From the NCBI GenBank assembly GCA_032123435.1, contig JAQBFJ010000132.1:1-12019 (forward strand): a stretch of 12,019 nucleotides of DNA, read 5' to 3'. The notes under the pieces are model-generated. The model saw only the letters and a program-made list of their open reading frames with translations. It had not been told where the DNA came from and ran no database searches. Origin of the DNA: JAQBFJ01 sp032123435. Its GTDB lineage: Bacteria > Verrucomicrobiota > Kiritimatiellia > UBA8416 > JAQBFJ01. Of the stretch, positions 7,501 through 12,019 are shown in pieces. Positions within the stretch are counted from its first letter, which is position 1. Each line of letters opens with the position of its first letter. The position numbers and the translations under genes were made by a program.

Positions 7501-9462
7501 CTGAACTGCCGCCGAGATGATAGCCTCGGACGGCTCCGCGCCCGCAACAATGTCAAGCTTCAGAGATAAACCGGTCAAATCCGCAACTGCGGCCTGCACT
7601 ATGGCTGGTTCAGCCTCACAAAGCCGCACCTCACGCACGATCTCCGCCAGGCGTTTGTCATACAAGGCCAACGCCTTCTCCTGAGCAGGCCGATCCTTCT
7701 CCGCGGCTTTAAGCATCAACTGCTTGAGTTTCCGCAACGATTTAGGTGTCTTGTCGCCAAGTTGCCATTCGGCCTGATACAGACTGTAAAGCTGCTTGTC
7801 GCCTGGGTTTCGCCCCGGATTCGCCGGCGCCGGCGTAAGCAGATCGGGCTCAGGCATACGGCCGGGGTCAAAGAAGTGAGTCACTCCGTGGTAACCGCCC
7901 TGCGCAAGCAGGGCCAGCGGCCGCGTCAATAGACGCTTGCGTTGGCGTTTCGACAACGGAATAGAAGTCTCGAACGACGCGCCGTGTTCCGACATCGGAT
8001 CCCTCGCGCGCACGGTGATGCGCAATGCATCCCGCCCAATCGAGGCCGTGATGCCAGCTTGATGTCCTGCCGCAATCATCGCCTGCGTCACGTCTGATGG
8101 GAAAGCCACGGTGCTATTCGAGATACCGAGTGCCTGCCCGTCAATCACAAGGGTATGATCAGCCCGAACCAGCAGTTTCAGATTGCCCGGTTCCACCCCT
8201 GTTTTCACGACATTCGTTTCGCTGACCGCACCCAGCCCGATGCCCGCACAGCCGGCGTCAGGCCCTTTGGATAAATCAACCACACAGCCGACTGACGGCT
8301 CCTTCTTCCCTCGTCTCACGGGTCCCACGATTGACGGCAGCTCTTCGCCCGGATGATCGAGCCGCCAGGCATCCCGCTCCGGTTTCTCGCCCGGCGCCAG
8401 GAATACTTCCTTATAGCTCCAACCATCACTGCCCGGCGGGCTGGCCGTTGCCCAGAGCGTGTCGCCATCCTGCGACCATTGCCTGCCCTCGCTCCAGAAC
8501 GTAGGCTGGCGCGCATCAATCCATTCCTTGAACTCAGCGTTAAGTTTCCTCCATGAACCGAAACATTTTTCGATCATAGCGCAGGCATCGCCCCCACCCG
8601 CGCGAACCATCGCATCACGCCAGAGCCGGAACCTTTGCATGAGGTCGGGCGTCGAATTGAAAAAGGTACATACGACTACACCTACGCCCCTATCGCCCAC
8701 ACAGCCCTTCTCAATGAGTTCTTCCAAAGTGAGTCCAGATTTCCTGATGGCATTCAGACCGGTTTCAGGAAAATGCAGCGGCCCGGCCTTATCGAACACG
8801 TTGACGGTCAGTTGCTTCTTCTTCGAGTCATACACATGGTTCGAGAAACGGTCGGCCACACCTTCGAAGTACCAGCCGGGCGTGTTGCCGATGGTGCCGT
8901 TCAGGCACATTTGAAAAAGGTGGGCACATTCATGAATGAGGATGTAGCGCGGCTGATCCCAGACAAACTCAACCGGATAGCACTGAAACTGGTACGCGGC
9001 ATAGATACCCTCGTACGTAATCCCGCCGCCGGGATATGTCCATGTCATGCCATCCGAGAGTGAAGCGACTTCCAGTTGTTTCCCGCTCGACGCGTAGATG
9101 GCGGCCATTCTGGTATTCTCGATCCCAACCGGTTCGGCACCGAATAACTCCACATAATGCGGATAGGACAGTTCGAGCAAAGTCAGATAAAGTTCGGCCA
9201 TATCCTTGCCGTAGTCGGTCTTCAGCGCATAGTGCCGACTCACCCACCACGAGAAACCGGGTGTATTCTTGATCGCATCCCGCGAATACGTTACGGGGAT
9301 TTCATCACCCACTGGAACGATCTCGATATCCACCGGGGTTGAGGTTCTGCCGTTGACAATTACTTTTGCCGCCATCTCAGAGGGCGACGGAACAACACCT
9401 GACACCACATCAATCGAAAGTAAAACCGCAAGGAAGAAAGCGCACACCGTATTAGTTTTCAT
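4162..9462 (-). CDS. Giant secreted protein: two tandem units, each gluzincin-type metallopeptidase-like plus jelly-roll domain
   Basis: 1766 aa. The ATG at 9462 is preceded by AAAGGA six bases away. A signal peptide covers residues 1-22 (cut near VVSG), so the product is exported. The protein is an internal duplication: unit 1 about 23-897, unit 2 about 898-1766 (compare SEMAAKVIVNGRTST at 28-42 with SEIPAKIIVSGRTST at 904-918). Each unit has a peptidase-like part, a beta-rich part opening with GPVxRG-x-x-EPSVG (380, 1249), a helical stretch (about 555-615, 1414-1472), an immunoglobulin-like strand region, and a jelly-roll domain (about 731-890, 1594-1766) with GSDDG/GSEDG motifs. Unit 1 has a full zinc site, H177-E178-C-A-H181 and E200 in WYFEGVAD, i.e. 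HExxH-x18-E as in gluzincins. Unit 2 keeps H1051-E1052-N-L-H1055, but its EGVAD segment is deleted and replaced, so it is probably inactive or binding only. I recognise no named family; the EGxAD ligand resembles that of basic secretory protein peptidases. Substrate unknown. Confidence 0.85.
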   Translation of the reverse strand: MKTNTVCAFFLAVLLSIDVVSGVVPSPSEMAAKVIVNGRTSTPVDIEIVPVGDEIPVTYSRDAIKNTPGFSWWVSRHYALKTDYGKDMAELYLTLLELSYPHYVELFGAEPVGIENTRMAAIYASSGKQLEVASLSDGMTWTYPGGGITYEGIYAAYQFQCYPVEFVWDQPRYILIHECAHLFQMCLNGTIGNTPGWYFEGVADRFSNHVYDSKKKQLTVNVFDKAGPLHFPETGLNAIRKSGLTLEELIEKGCVGDRGVGVVVCTFFNSTPDLMQRFRLWRDAMVRAGGGDACAMIEKCFGSWRKLNAEFKEWIDARQPTFWSEGRQWSQDGDTLWATASPPGSDGWSYKEVFLAPGEKPERDAWRLDHPGEELPSIVGPVRRGKKEPSVGCVVDLSKGPDAGCAGIGLGAVSETNVVKTGVEPGNLKLLVRADHTLVIDGQALGISNSTVAFPSDVTQAMIAAGHQAGITASIGRDALRITVRARDPMSEHGASFETSIPLSKRQRKRLLTRPLALLAQGGYHGVTHFFDPGRMPEPDLLTPAPANPGRNPGDKQLYSLYQAEWQLGDKTPKSLRKLKQLMLKAAEKDRPAQEKALALYDKRLAEIVREVRLCEAEPAIVQAAVADLTGLSLKLDIVAGAEPSEAIISAAVQGPRTGEVKGLITFESDILSTGLVSEPVVLNAGEKTVLRHTGRVEKAFAPFSVRVQAELDWRGEKIVLVDELIKNTSIPRWLTVGAFDNKGDGTVDTIHPPETEPFNPQKKYTGKDDKEIGWEKRERPADSSITSEFLLDFASIYGGDNVAAYAVTWICSPVETDAELALGSDDGVVVWLNDERVHSNMVSCGYSSKQDRTPIHLKAGRNKLLVKVAQGGGAWSLCAHILDQAGGLLDNITYGLSSIPAPSEIPAKIIVSGRTSTAIDIKMVKIGKEIPKTYAGDRIHNTEGFEFYVSQHYALKSNMGDEFSFHMLEISELAYPHWVELVGSEPSDLDTTRMYLVYGNSAELMNKAMADDVGSGAAGYGGGITIWNNHSAYNYQSGGLTYHKRDLVIHENLHMLNMVVNGTAGTENWTYGGSQHVYDRVKKQLTVQCFDAAPINHHTTYVGELQTNHVSMQTAIETMWGCGGGPGSVYHYFFLSDPDRWFKWCIWRDEFFLGKVNNDTNKALMEDIFGSLDVLDAQWQKWLSERRSTFHHVDWGWEQDGNIIWAYGFPGDGNYWSQMDIMYAPNETAEYDPLRMDYPAEPMPPIVGPVKRGVAEPSVGFVLSAVGGGCWAGFGLGVDGRSMCFVGIAGDQTLIIDGDKFGESLGIARQDIPLTEEIKEAAKSDGGRYGITMQIKKDTLEVTVRAGASTEAMKEMKASAPLSEVQRERLMSKHMTMVGKGGYPRFTPFFDDARKLPPDLTVSAPANKWRFPGEKELYRLYRTVWRLKDVAPQSLTELKEAMVAAVDKEPATQQAAMDLYHKNIRQVIGDVQTVPDPAKVSAAMAELLGVSLQLEVDPNASSNHVAVSATVQGRQNEVKGTIMLEVAPQGLLDAVPDAQTVQVAPGKTDKVQWVWGVLPDSMGVIEISVRAELECEGITIVLQDSKKANVRLSIPCWYVIGPFDNQGGAEADIVHAPENEPFDLSASYPGITTNDGPVTWQKCVRGPDVTIGSDFIVDFNSLYGSPSNVAAYAITWVDCSAEMDAVLAIGSEDGFVAWVNGERVGSLLKPARSYASQGDRVPIHLKAGENEIRLKITLTQYGWKFGAHIIDAAGDPVALNNLLKK

Positions 9463-9604
9463 TCTTTCCTTTATGAAACCATATTAACTCATACAAATTT
9501 CTACGTTAAGCTAACAATCGCTCCTGCCGATTGCCAGATATTTCATCCCTATAAACACTCAATACTTGTTCTTTTGAAACATCTTCGAAAGACAGGATAA
9601 CAGC

Positions 9605-9634
9605 TTGCAAAGTGGGCTTGTTATGGCCTATTAT
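9605..9634 (+). promoter_or_regulatory. Candidate sigma-70 promoter ahead of the cassette genes
   Basis: TTGCAA (9605-9610) and TATTAT (9629-9634) are separated by 18 bases, giving a fair -35/-10 pair about 120 bases upstream of the 87-aa gene. An inverted repeat, ATAACAGC to GCTTGTTAT (9597-9624), overlaps the -35 region and could be an operator. If real, this promoter could drive both cassette genes. Short AT-rich matches arise easily by chance, so confidence is low. Confidence 0.3.
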
Positions 9635-9734
9635 CTTTGTAGACAATTAATGAAACAATGAACAAAAACAGCAGGTATGCCGGACTTGCAACGCCCTTTC
9701 CAGCACTTCCGACATGTCTGTCTAAAATTAAGTT

Positions 9735-9741
9735 GTTCGGA
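9735..9741 (+). other. Cassette boundary: core site GTTCGGA at the start of cassette 1
   Basis: GTTCGGA is the exact reverse complement of TCCGAAC at 10022-10028, the R'' site of the attC that follows the 87-aa gene. In integron cassettes the start core and the R'' site of the same cassette are complementary, so this marks the left end of cassette 1. With recombination between G and TT, the cassette runs from 9736 to 10074 (339 bp). The sequence to the left folds poorly and is not a recognisable attC, so the neighbour may be an attI or a secondary site. Confidence 0.6.
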
Positions 9742-9754
9742 AGAAAAAGGACAT

Positions 9755-10018
9755 ATGACATACAACGAACACCTTGTAGAGCACATAGATACATTTAGGA
9801 AAAGTGTCGAGCGGCAGCCGTTATCTATGCAAACATCTCAGAAATTGCTATCAGTGCTCCATTGTCTTGAATATCAGGTTGAGGAGGGGGATTGCCCTAA
9901 AGCAGTGATCACGTCGCTGCAAAATGCCATGCTCTCATGGATTGAGACTACGAGACACTCTTCGGCGTTGTCTTCCAAATTGAATGAGTGCATCACGGCC
10001 ATACTTAACGAAATATAG
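9755..10018 (+). CDS. Hypothetical 87-aa protein in an integron-type gene cassette
   Basis: I do not recognise the family. The ATG at 9755 is chosen over the upstream ATG at 9677 because it follows an AAAGGA motif three bases away and lies just inside the cassette boundary at 9735-9741; the longer frame would cross that boundary. The protein (MTYNEHLVEHIDTFRK...) is charged and predicted mostly alpha-helical, with cysteines at 37, 47 and 79. It has no signal peptide, membrane segment or known motif, so it is probably cytoplasmic. The stop (10016-10018) comes three bases before the R'' site of the attC. Small soluble proteins of unknown function are typical cassette cargo. It could be a toxin-antitoxin or phage-defence component, but nothing in the sequence shows this. 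Confidence 0.7.
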   Translation: MTYNEHLVEHIDTFRKSVERQPLSMQTSQKLLSVLHCLEYQVEEGDCPKAVITSLQNAMLSWIETTRHSSALSSKLNECITAILNEI

Positions 10019-10021
10019 AGA

Positions 10022-10080
10022 TCCGAACAAAATCCATGCAGGCGACGCCACATGGCGCGCCTGATGGATGAACGTTAGCC
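10022..10080 (+). other. attC recombination site of an integron gene cassette
   Basis: The 59-bp site has the full attC layout. R'' is TCCGAAC (10022-10028). An outer stem ATCCAT/ATGGAT (10032-10037, 10064-10069) is followed by an extrahelical G (10038), a stem CAGGCG/CGCCTG (10039-10044, 10058-10063), an extrahelical A (10045), a stem CGCC/GGCG and the loop ACAT (10050-10053). Unpaired spacers AAA and GAAC precede the core R' GTTAGCC (10074-10080). Sixteen base pairs with two single bulges on the same arm is the structure integrase IntI recognises as a folded single strand. The CGACGCC...GGCGCG centre and AACGTTAGCC end resemble known attC sites such as that of aadA cassettes. R' deviates from GTTRRRY at one position. 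It separates cassette 1 from the sulfatase cassette. Confidence 0.85.
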
Positions 10081-11496
10081 ATGGAGAATCATATAAATAG
10101 ACGTGAGTTTAATAAGCTCTGTGTAACCGCAGGGGCTGGCGTGGCTCTTGGACATCTTGCCTCGGCAGCGGACTCGTCTGAAAGAACCAGGAAACCCAAT
10201 ATCGTTTTCATCATGACAGACCAGCAGCATGCCAAAATGATGAGCTGTGCGGGCAACAAATGGTTGAACACGCCTGCCCTCGACGGTCTGGCAAGGAAGG
10301 GGATCCGATTTGAGAAGGCTTATTGTACCAATCCCGTATGCGTGCCCAGCCGAACAAGCATGGCAACGGGCATCATGTCTTGCCGCCTTGGCGCGGACAA
10401 CAATGCTGCGGGCATGAACATTCGGCTCCCACCTGAAGTGGATGAGAAGTCAATGGGTAAGATCATGGAACGGGCCGGGTACGACACCTTCTACGGTGGC
10501 AAGGTGCATATGTGCAGATCCTTGGTTCCCGAGAACGCGGGATACGATGTTTACGTCAACGATGAACGGGACAAGCTGCCAGCCGACTGCATTAAGTTCA
10601 TAACGACGAAACGCGACAAACCCTTCTTTGCCGTGGCCTCCTTCATCAATCCCCATGACATATGCTACGCGCACCATGCTCGACTTGGTGGCTCACACGC
10701 AAACGTGAAGGAGTTATACAACAAGGCCTCTTCGCTCCCCTTGGACCAATTGCCGCCGCTTCCCGACAACTATGCCATTCAGGAAAACGAACCTGGGGGG
10801 ATTACTCATCACTTCAACGCCGACGCCGTTACCCCGCCGGGAACCATGCGGAAGGACTATGACGAGAGAGCATGGCGCGTCTATCGTTGGATCTATCACC
10901 GTCTCACGGAGCAAGTCGATGCCAACATCGGCAAGATTCTTGATGGCTTGAAAAAAGCGGGGCTCGAAGACAACACACTAATCATCTTCACCAGCGATCA
11001 TGGCAATATGGATGCCAGCCACCACTTGGCGTCAAAGGGGTTCTTCTATGAGGAATCGGTGGGCGTCCCCCTTATCCTGTCATACAAAGGCAATATTCCA
11101 GCCAGCCGTGTTGACGAGAAGCACTTGGCCTCCACGGGTCTTGATATCCTGCCCACTATCTGTGATTACGCGGGTGTCACAAAGCCTGAGCATTGTCTGG
11201 GCGAGAGCCTGCGTCCACTGGCCGAAGGCAAACCGGTTGATAACTGGCGGTCTTATGTGGCCTCCGAAAACGGTGGGTGTCGAATGATCCGAAGTGAGCG
11301 ATACAAGTACTGCGCCTTCGCGGATACCGACAGCAAAGAGTCGCTGGTGGACCTGGAGAAAGACCCCGGCGAAATGCGCAACCTTGTTGATGACCCTAGA
11401 GTGAAAGCCGTACTGGCTGGGCATCGCAAGCTCCTTGCGGACTGGAGCAAGCGCTCGAACGATAAAGACATATCGCAATACTTAAGGAAGGGCTAA
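10081..11496 (+). CDS. Tat-exported type I (formylglycine) sulfatase, carried as a gene cassette
   Basis: 471-aa hydrolase of sulfate esters, alkaline-phosphatase superfamily, sulfatase family S1. A twin-arginine signal (NRREFNKL, R7-R8) followed by a hydrophobic Ala/Gly stretch to about A30 indicates folded export. The catalytic motif C87-V-P-S-R91 with downstream TG shows Cys as the residue converted to formylglycine, which needs FGE or anSME encoded elsewhere. Metal and active-site candidates are D47 (FIMTDQQ), H143 (GKVHM), D306-H307 (FTSDHGN) and K319 (SKGFFYEES). The C-terminal SERYKY...LVDLEKDPGEMRNL is typical of the family. Length is normal for S1 enzymes; substrate (polysaccharide sulfate, choline sulfate or other) is not determined. 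The ATG directly follows the attC core GTTAGCC, with no clear Shine-Dalgarno. The TAA stop lies within GGCTAAC, the next R'' site. A cassette of about 1.4 kb is large for integrons. Confidence 0.9.
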   Translation: MENHINRREFNKLCVTAGAGVALGHLASAADSSERTRKPNIVFIMTDQQHAKMMSCAGNKWLNTPALDGLARKGIRFEKAYCTNPVCVPSRTSMATGIMSCRLGADNNAAGMNIRLPPEVDEKSMGKIMERAGYDTFYGGKVHMCRSLVPENAGYDVYVNDERDKLPADCIKFITTKRDKPFFAVASFINPHDICYAHHARLGGSHANVKELYNKASSLPLDQLPPLPDNYAIQENEPGGITHHFNADAVTPPGTMRKDYDERAWRVYRWIYHRLTEQVDANIGKILDGLKKAGLEDNTLIIFTSDHGNMDASHHLASKGFFYEESVGVPLILSYKGNIPASRVDEKHLASTGLDILPTICDYAGVTKPEHCLGESLRPLAEGKPVDNWRSYVASENGGCRMIRSERYKYCAFADTDSKESLVDLEKDPGEMRNLVDDPRVKAVLAGHRKLLADWSKRSNDKDISQYLRKG

Positions 11497-11509
11497 CAAC
11501 CGCCTGTCG
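11491..11509 (+). other. Left half of a broken attC site behind the sulfatase gene
   Basis: GGCTAAC (11491-11497) is the exact reverse complement of the core GTTAGCC that starts the sulfatase cassette, and AACAACCGCCTG continues as a typical attC left half. The expected right half (a CAGGCGG arm and a GTTRRRY core) is not found up to base 12019. The site is cut off near 11510, where tandem repeats and the RAYT-derived element begin. The sulfatase cassette is therefore probably no longer excisable. Confidence 0.7.
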
Positions 11510-11514
11510 TATTG

Positions 11515-11560
11515 GAGGACCTGAGGGGTCGAGGACCTGAGGGGCAGGACCTGAGGGGTC
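11515..11560. repeat. Three tandem copies of GAGGACCTGAGGGGTC
   Basis: Units at 11515-11530, 11531-11544 (two bases short) and 11545-11560 (first base C) are nearly identical. The last unit merges into the left terminal hairpin of the RAYT-derived element, so the array looks like repeated copies of the element's outer end or of its target sequence. Confidence 0.75.
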
Positions 11561-11586
11561 AGCCCTCAAAATAGTAAAATAAGGAT

Positions 11587-11858
11587 TCATGTTGTTTTTT
11601 TTCGTTTGCGCTCAAGCGTCTTGTCAAGCTTTGCAATATGCTTTTCAGCAACTCTGAGCAGATTACTCAATCCTGACCCATCCGCCAATCCCAATCTTTG
11701 CGCAATCTCTCTTCCAGTCCTCCTTTTCCCCAAGATCATCCACGAGTCAGTAAATATTTCCTGTCTTTGTCATCAAGAAATATATCCCTCCGGTCGTTAC
11801 CACGCACTGTTACATGATAAATCGCACCCTCATATTCCAATCTGAGCTGTCTTGCCAT
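11587..11858 (-). pseudogene. RAYT (REP-associated Y1 transposase) with internal deletion
   Basis: From ATG 11858 the frame reads MARQLRLEYEGAIYHVTVRG then NDRRDIFLDDKDRKYLLTRG and ends at TGA 11736-11738. The first 34 residues are the standard N-terminus of IS200-like Y1 transposases of the RAYT type (MARxLRIEYxGAxYHVTxRGN). A second frame, offset by one base and overlapping at TGATG, runs from 11739 to 11587 and encodes GREIAQRLGLADGSGLSNLL, a helix-turn-helix-like segment of the kind found at RAYT C-termini. The roughly 200 middle residues, including the HUH motif and catalytic tyrosine, are missing. The product cannot transpose DNA. A short protein could still be made, since the promoter and RBS remain. 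Confidence 0.85.
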
Positions 11859-11867
11859 TACCTCTGC

Positions 11868-11896
11868 ATTCTGACAAAACTAATATCCAACGTCAA
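11868..11896 (-). promoter_or_regulatory. Promoter of the RAYT relic
   Basis: On the minus strand TTGACG (11896-11891) and CAGAAT (11873-11868) are spaced by 17 bases, followed by AGAGGT (11865-11860) just before the ATG at 11858. The -35 fits the consensus well; the -10 matches four of six positions. Confidence 0.5.
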
Positions 11897-12018
11897 CCCC
11901 TTATTTTACTATTTTGAGGGCTGACCCTCAGTCCCCCTGATCCGCGCCCCAGAGTCCCTTCTTCGCCCAGAACTTCATCATTGTAGACATAGACCGATTC
12001 CCATTTCAGCGACTCGCT
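11893..12018 (-). CDS. Possible C-terminal end of an unknown gene, cut by the RAYT-derived element
   Basis: On the minus strand one frame is open from the window edge to TGA at 11893-11895 (41 residues, SESLKWESVYVYNDEVLGEE...); the other two frames stop within a few codons. The composition of the first 27 residues looks like normal coding sequence. The last 13 or so codons are encoded by the element's inverted end, which then supplies the stop. I infer that the element inserted in or beside the 3' end of a gene to the right. The fragment is too short to name a family, and the frame may be open by chance. Confidence 0.35.
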   Translation of the reverse strand, partial: SESLKWESVYVYNDEVLGEEGTLGRGSGGLRVSPQNSKIRG

Positions 12019-12019
12019 G

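Larger units (their letters stand above)
11551..11931. mobile_element. Non-autonomous RAYT-derived element (MITE-like) with inverted ends
   Basis: The ends are inverted copies. Left 11551-11584 reads CTGAGGGGTCAGCCCTCAAA then ATAGTAAAATAAGG; right 11899-11931 is its reverse complement with one G fewer. Each end contains a small hairpin: TGAGGG-GTCAG-CCCTCA at 11552-11568 and TGAGGG-CTGA-CCCTCA at 11915-11930. Such subterminal hairpins resemble the REP structures handled by Y1 (IS200-like) transposases. Inside is a RAYT gene with its catalytic middle deleted. The 381-bp element could only move with a transposase supplied in trans. Confidence 0.8.

Noticed and set aside
9501..9530. attC-like left half AGCTAACAATCGCTCCTGCCGA (9509-9530) and a GTTAAGC core-like motif (9505)
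   Set aside because: No matching right arm or complementary core was found at attC distance on either strand, so it may be chance or a relic.
9677..9754. Longer start for the 87-aa gene (113 aa)
   Set aside because: The extension crosses the cassette boundary at 9735-9741 and lacks a ribosome binding site, while ATG 9755 has AAAGGA upstream.
11606..11845. Plus-strand open frame of 79 codons
   Set aside because: It is the antisense of the RAYT relic, whose minus-strand N-terminus is clearly recognisable.
1..12019. tRNA, rRNA and riboswitches
   Set aside because: No cloverleaf, rRNA motif or recognised riboswitch core was seen in the intergenic regions on either strand.

Overview
The window looks like a chromosomal accessory region of an uncultured, probably anaerobic or sediment-type bacterium of the PVC superphylum (Lentisphaerota, Kiritimatiellota or Planctomycetota). 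This rests on gene content: a Tat-exported sulfatase, a very large secreted protein ending in a jelly-roll domain of a kind common in PVC genomes, a thioredoxin protein with a helical tail, a REP-associated transposase relic and short dispersed palindromic repeats. No rRNA or other phylogenetic marker is present, so this is inference.

Layout. Bases 1-380 hold the 3' end of a plus-strand gene. Its product is nearly identical to the C-terminus of the 1766-residue minus-strand protein encoded at 4162-9462. The two 3' ends therefore form a long inverted repeat (1-396 and 4146-4541). The repeat encloses two minus-strand genes: a secreted TlpA-like thioredoxin protein (2594-3826) and a cytoplasmic GH13_18 sugar phosphorylase, probably of the glucosylglycerate phosphorylase type (761-2500). 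The gaps at 381-760 and 3833-4161 have no genes and are filled with hairpins and dispersed repeats. The giant protein is an internal tandem duplication of a unit of about 870 residues. Each unit has a zinc-metallopeptidase-like domain and a jelly-roll domain. Unit 1 has a complete HExxH-x18-E site, while unit 2 keeps HExxH but lacks the Glu ligand.

The right part is the most unusual. Two plus-strand genes, an 87-residue unknown protein (9755-10018) and a Tat-exported sulfatase (10081-11496), are packed as integron-type gene cassettes. Between them lies a 59-bp site with full attC architecture: two core sites, a stem with single extrahelical bases and a short loop. Each cassette obeys the rule that the core at its start is the exact reverse complement of the R'' site at its end (GTTCGGA with TCCGAAC, GTTAGCC with GGCTAAC). 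The sulfatase start codon directly follows the core, and its stop codon lies inside the next R'' site. No integrase gene is visible, so this is a small integrase-less cassette cluster or the edge of an integron outside the window.

The attC site behind the sulfatase is broken off and followed by three short tandem repeats and a 381-bp non-autonomous element. That element has inverted ends, REP-like terminal hairpins, and an internally deleted RAYT (Y1 transposase) gene that retains only its N- and C-termini. Its right end appears to have cut off a minus-strand gene that enters from beyond base 12019. There is no sign that the genes form one pathway. The window is best read as a carbohydrate and protein degradation gene set shaped by duplication, cassette insertion and small mobile elements.
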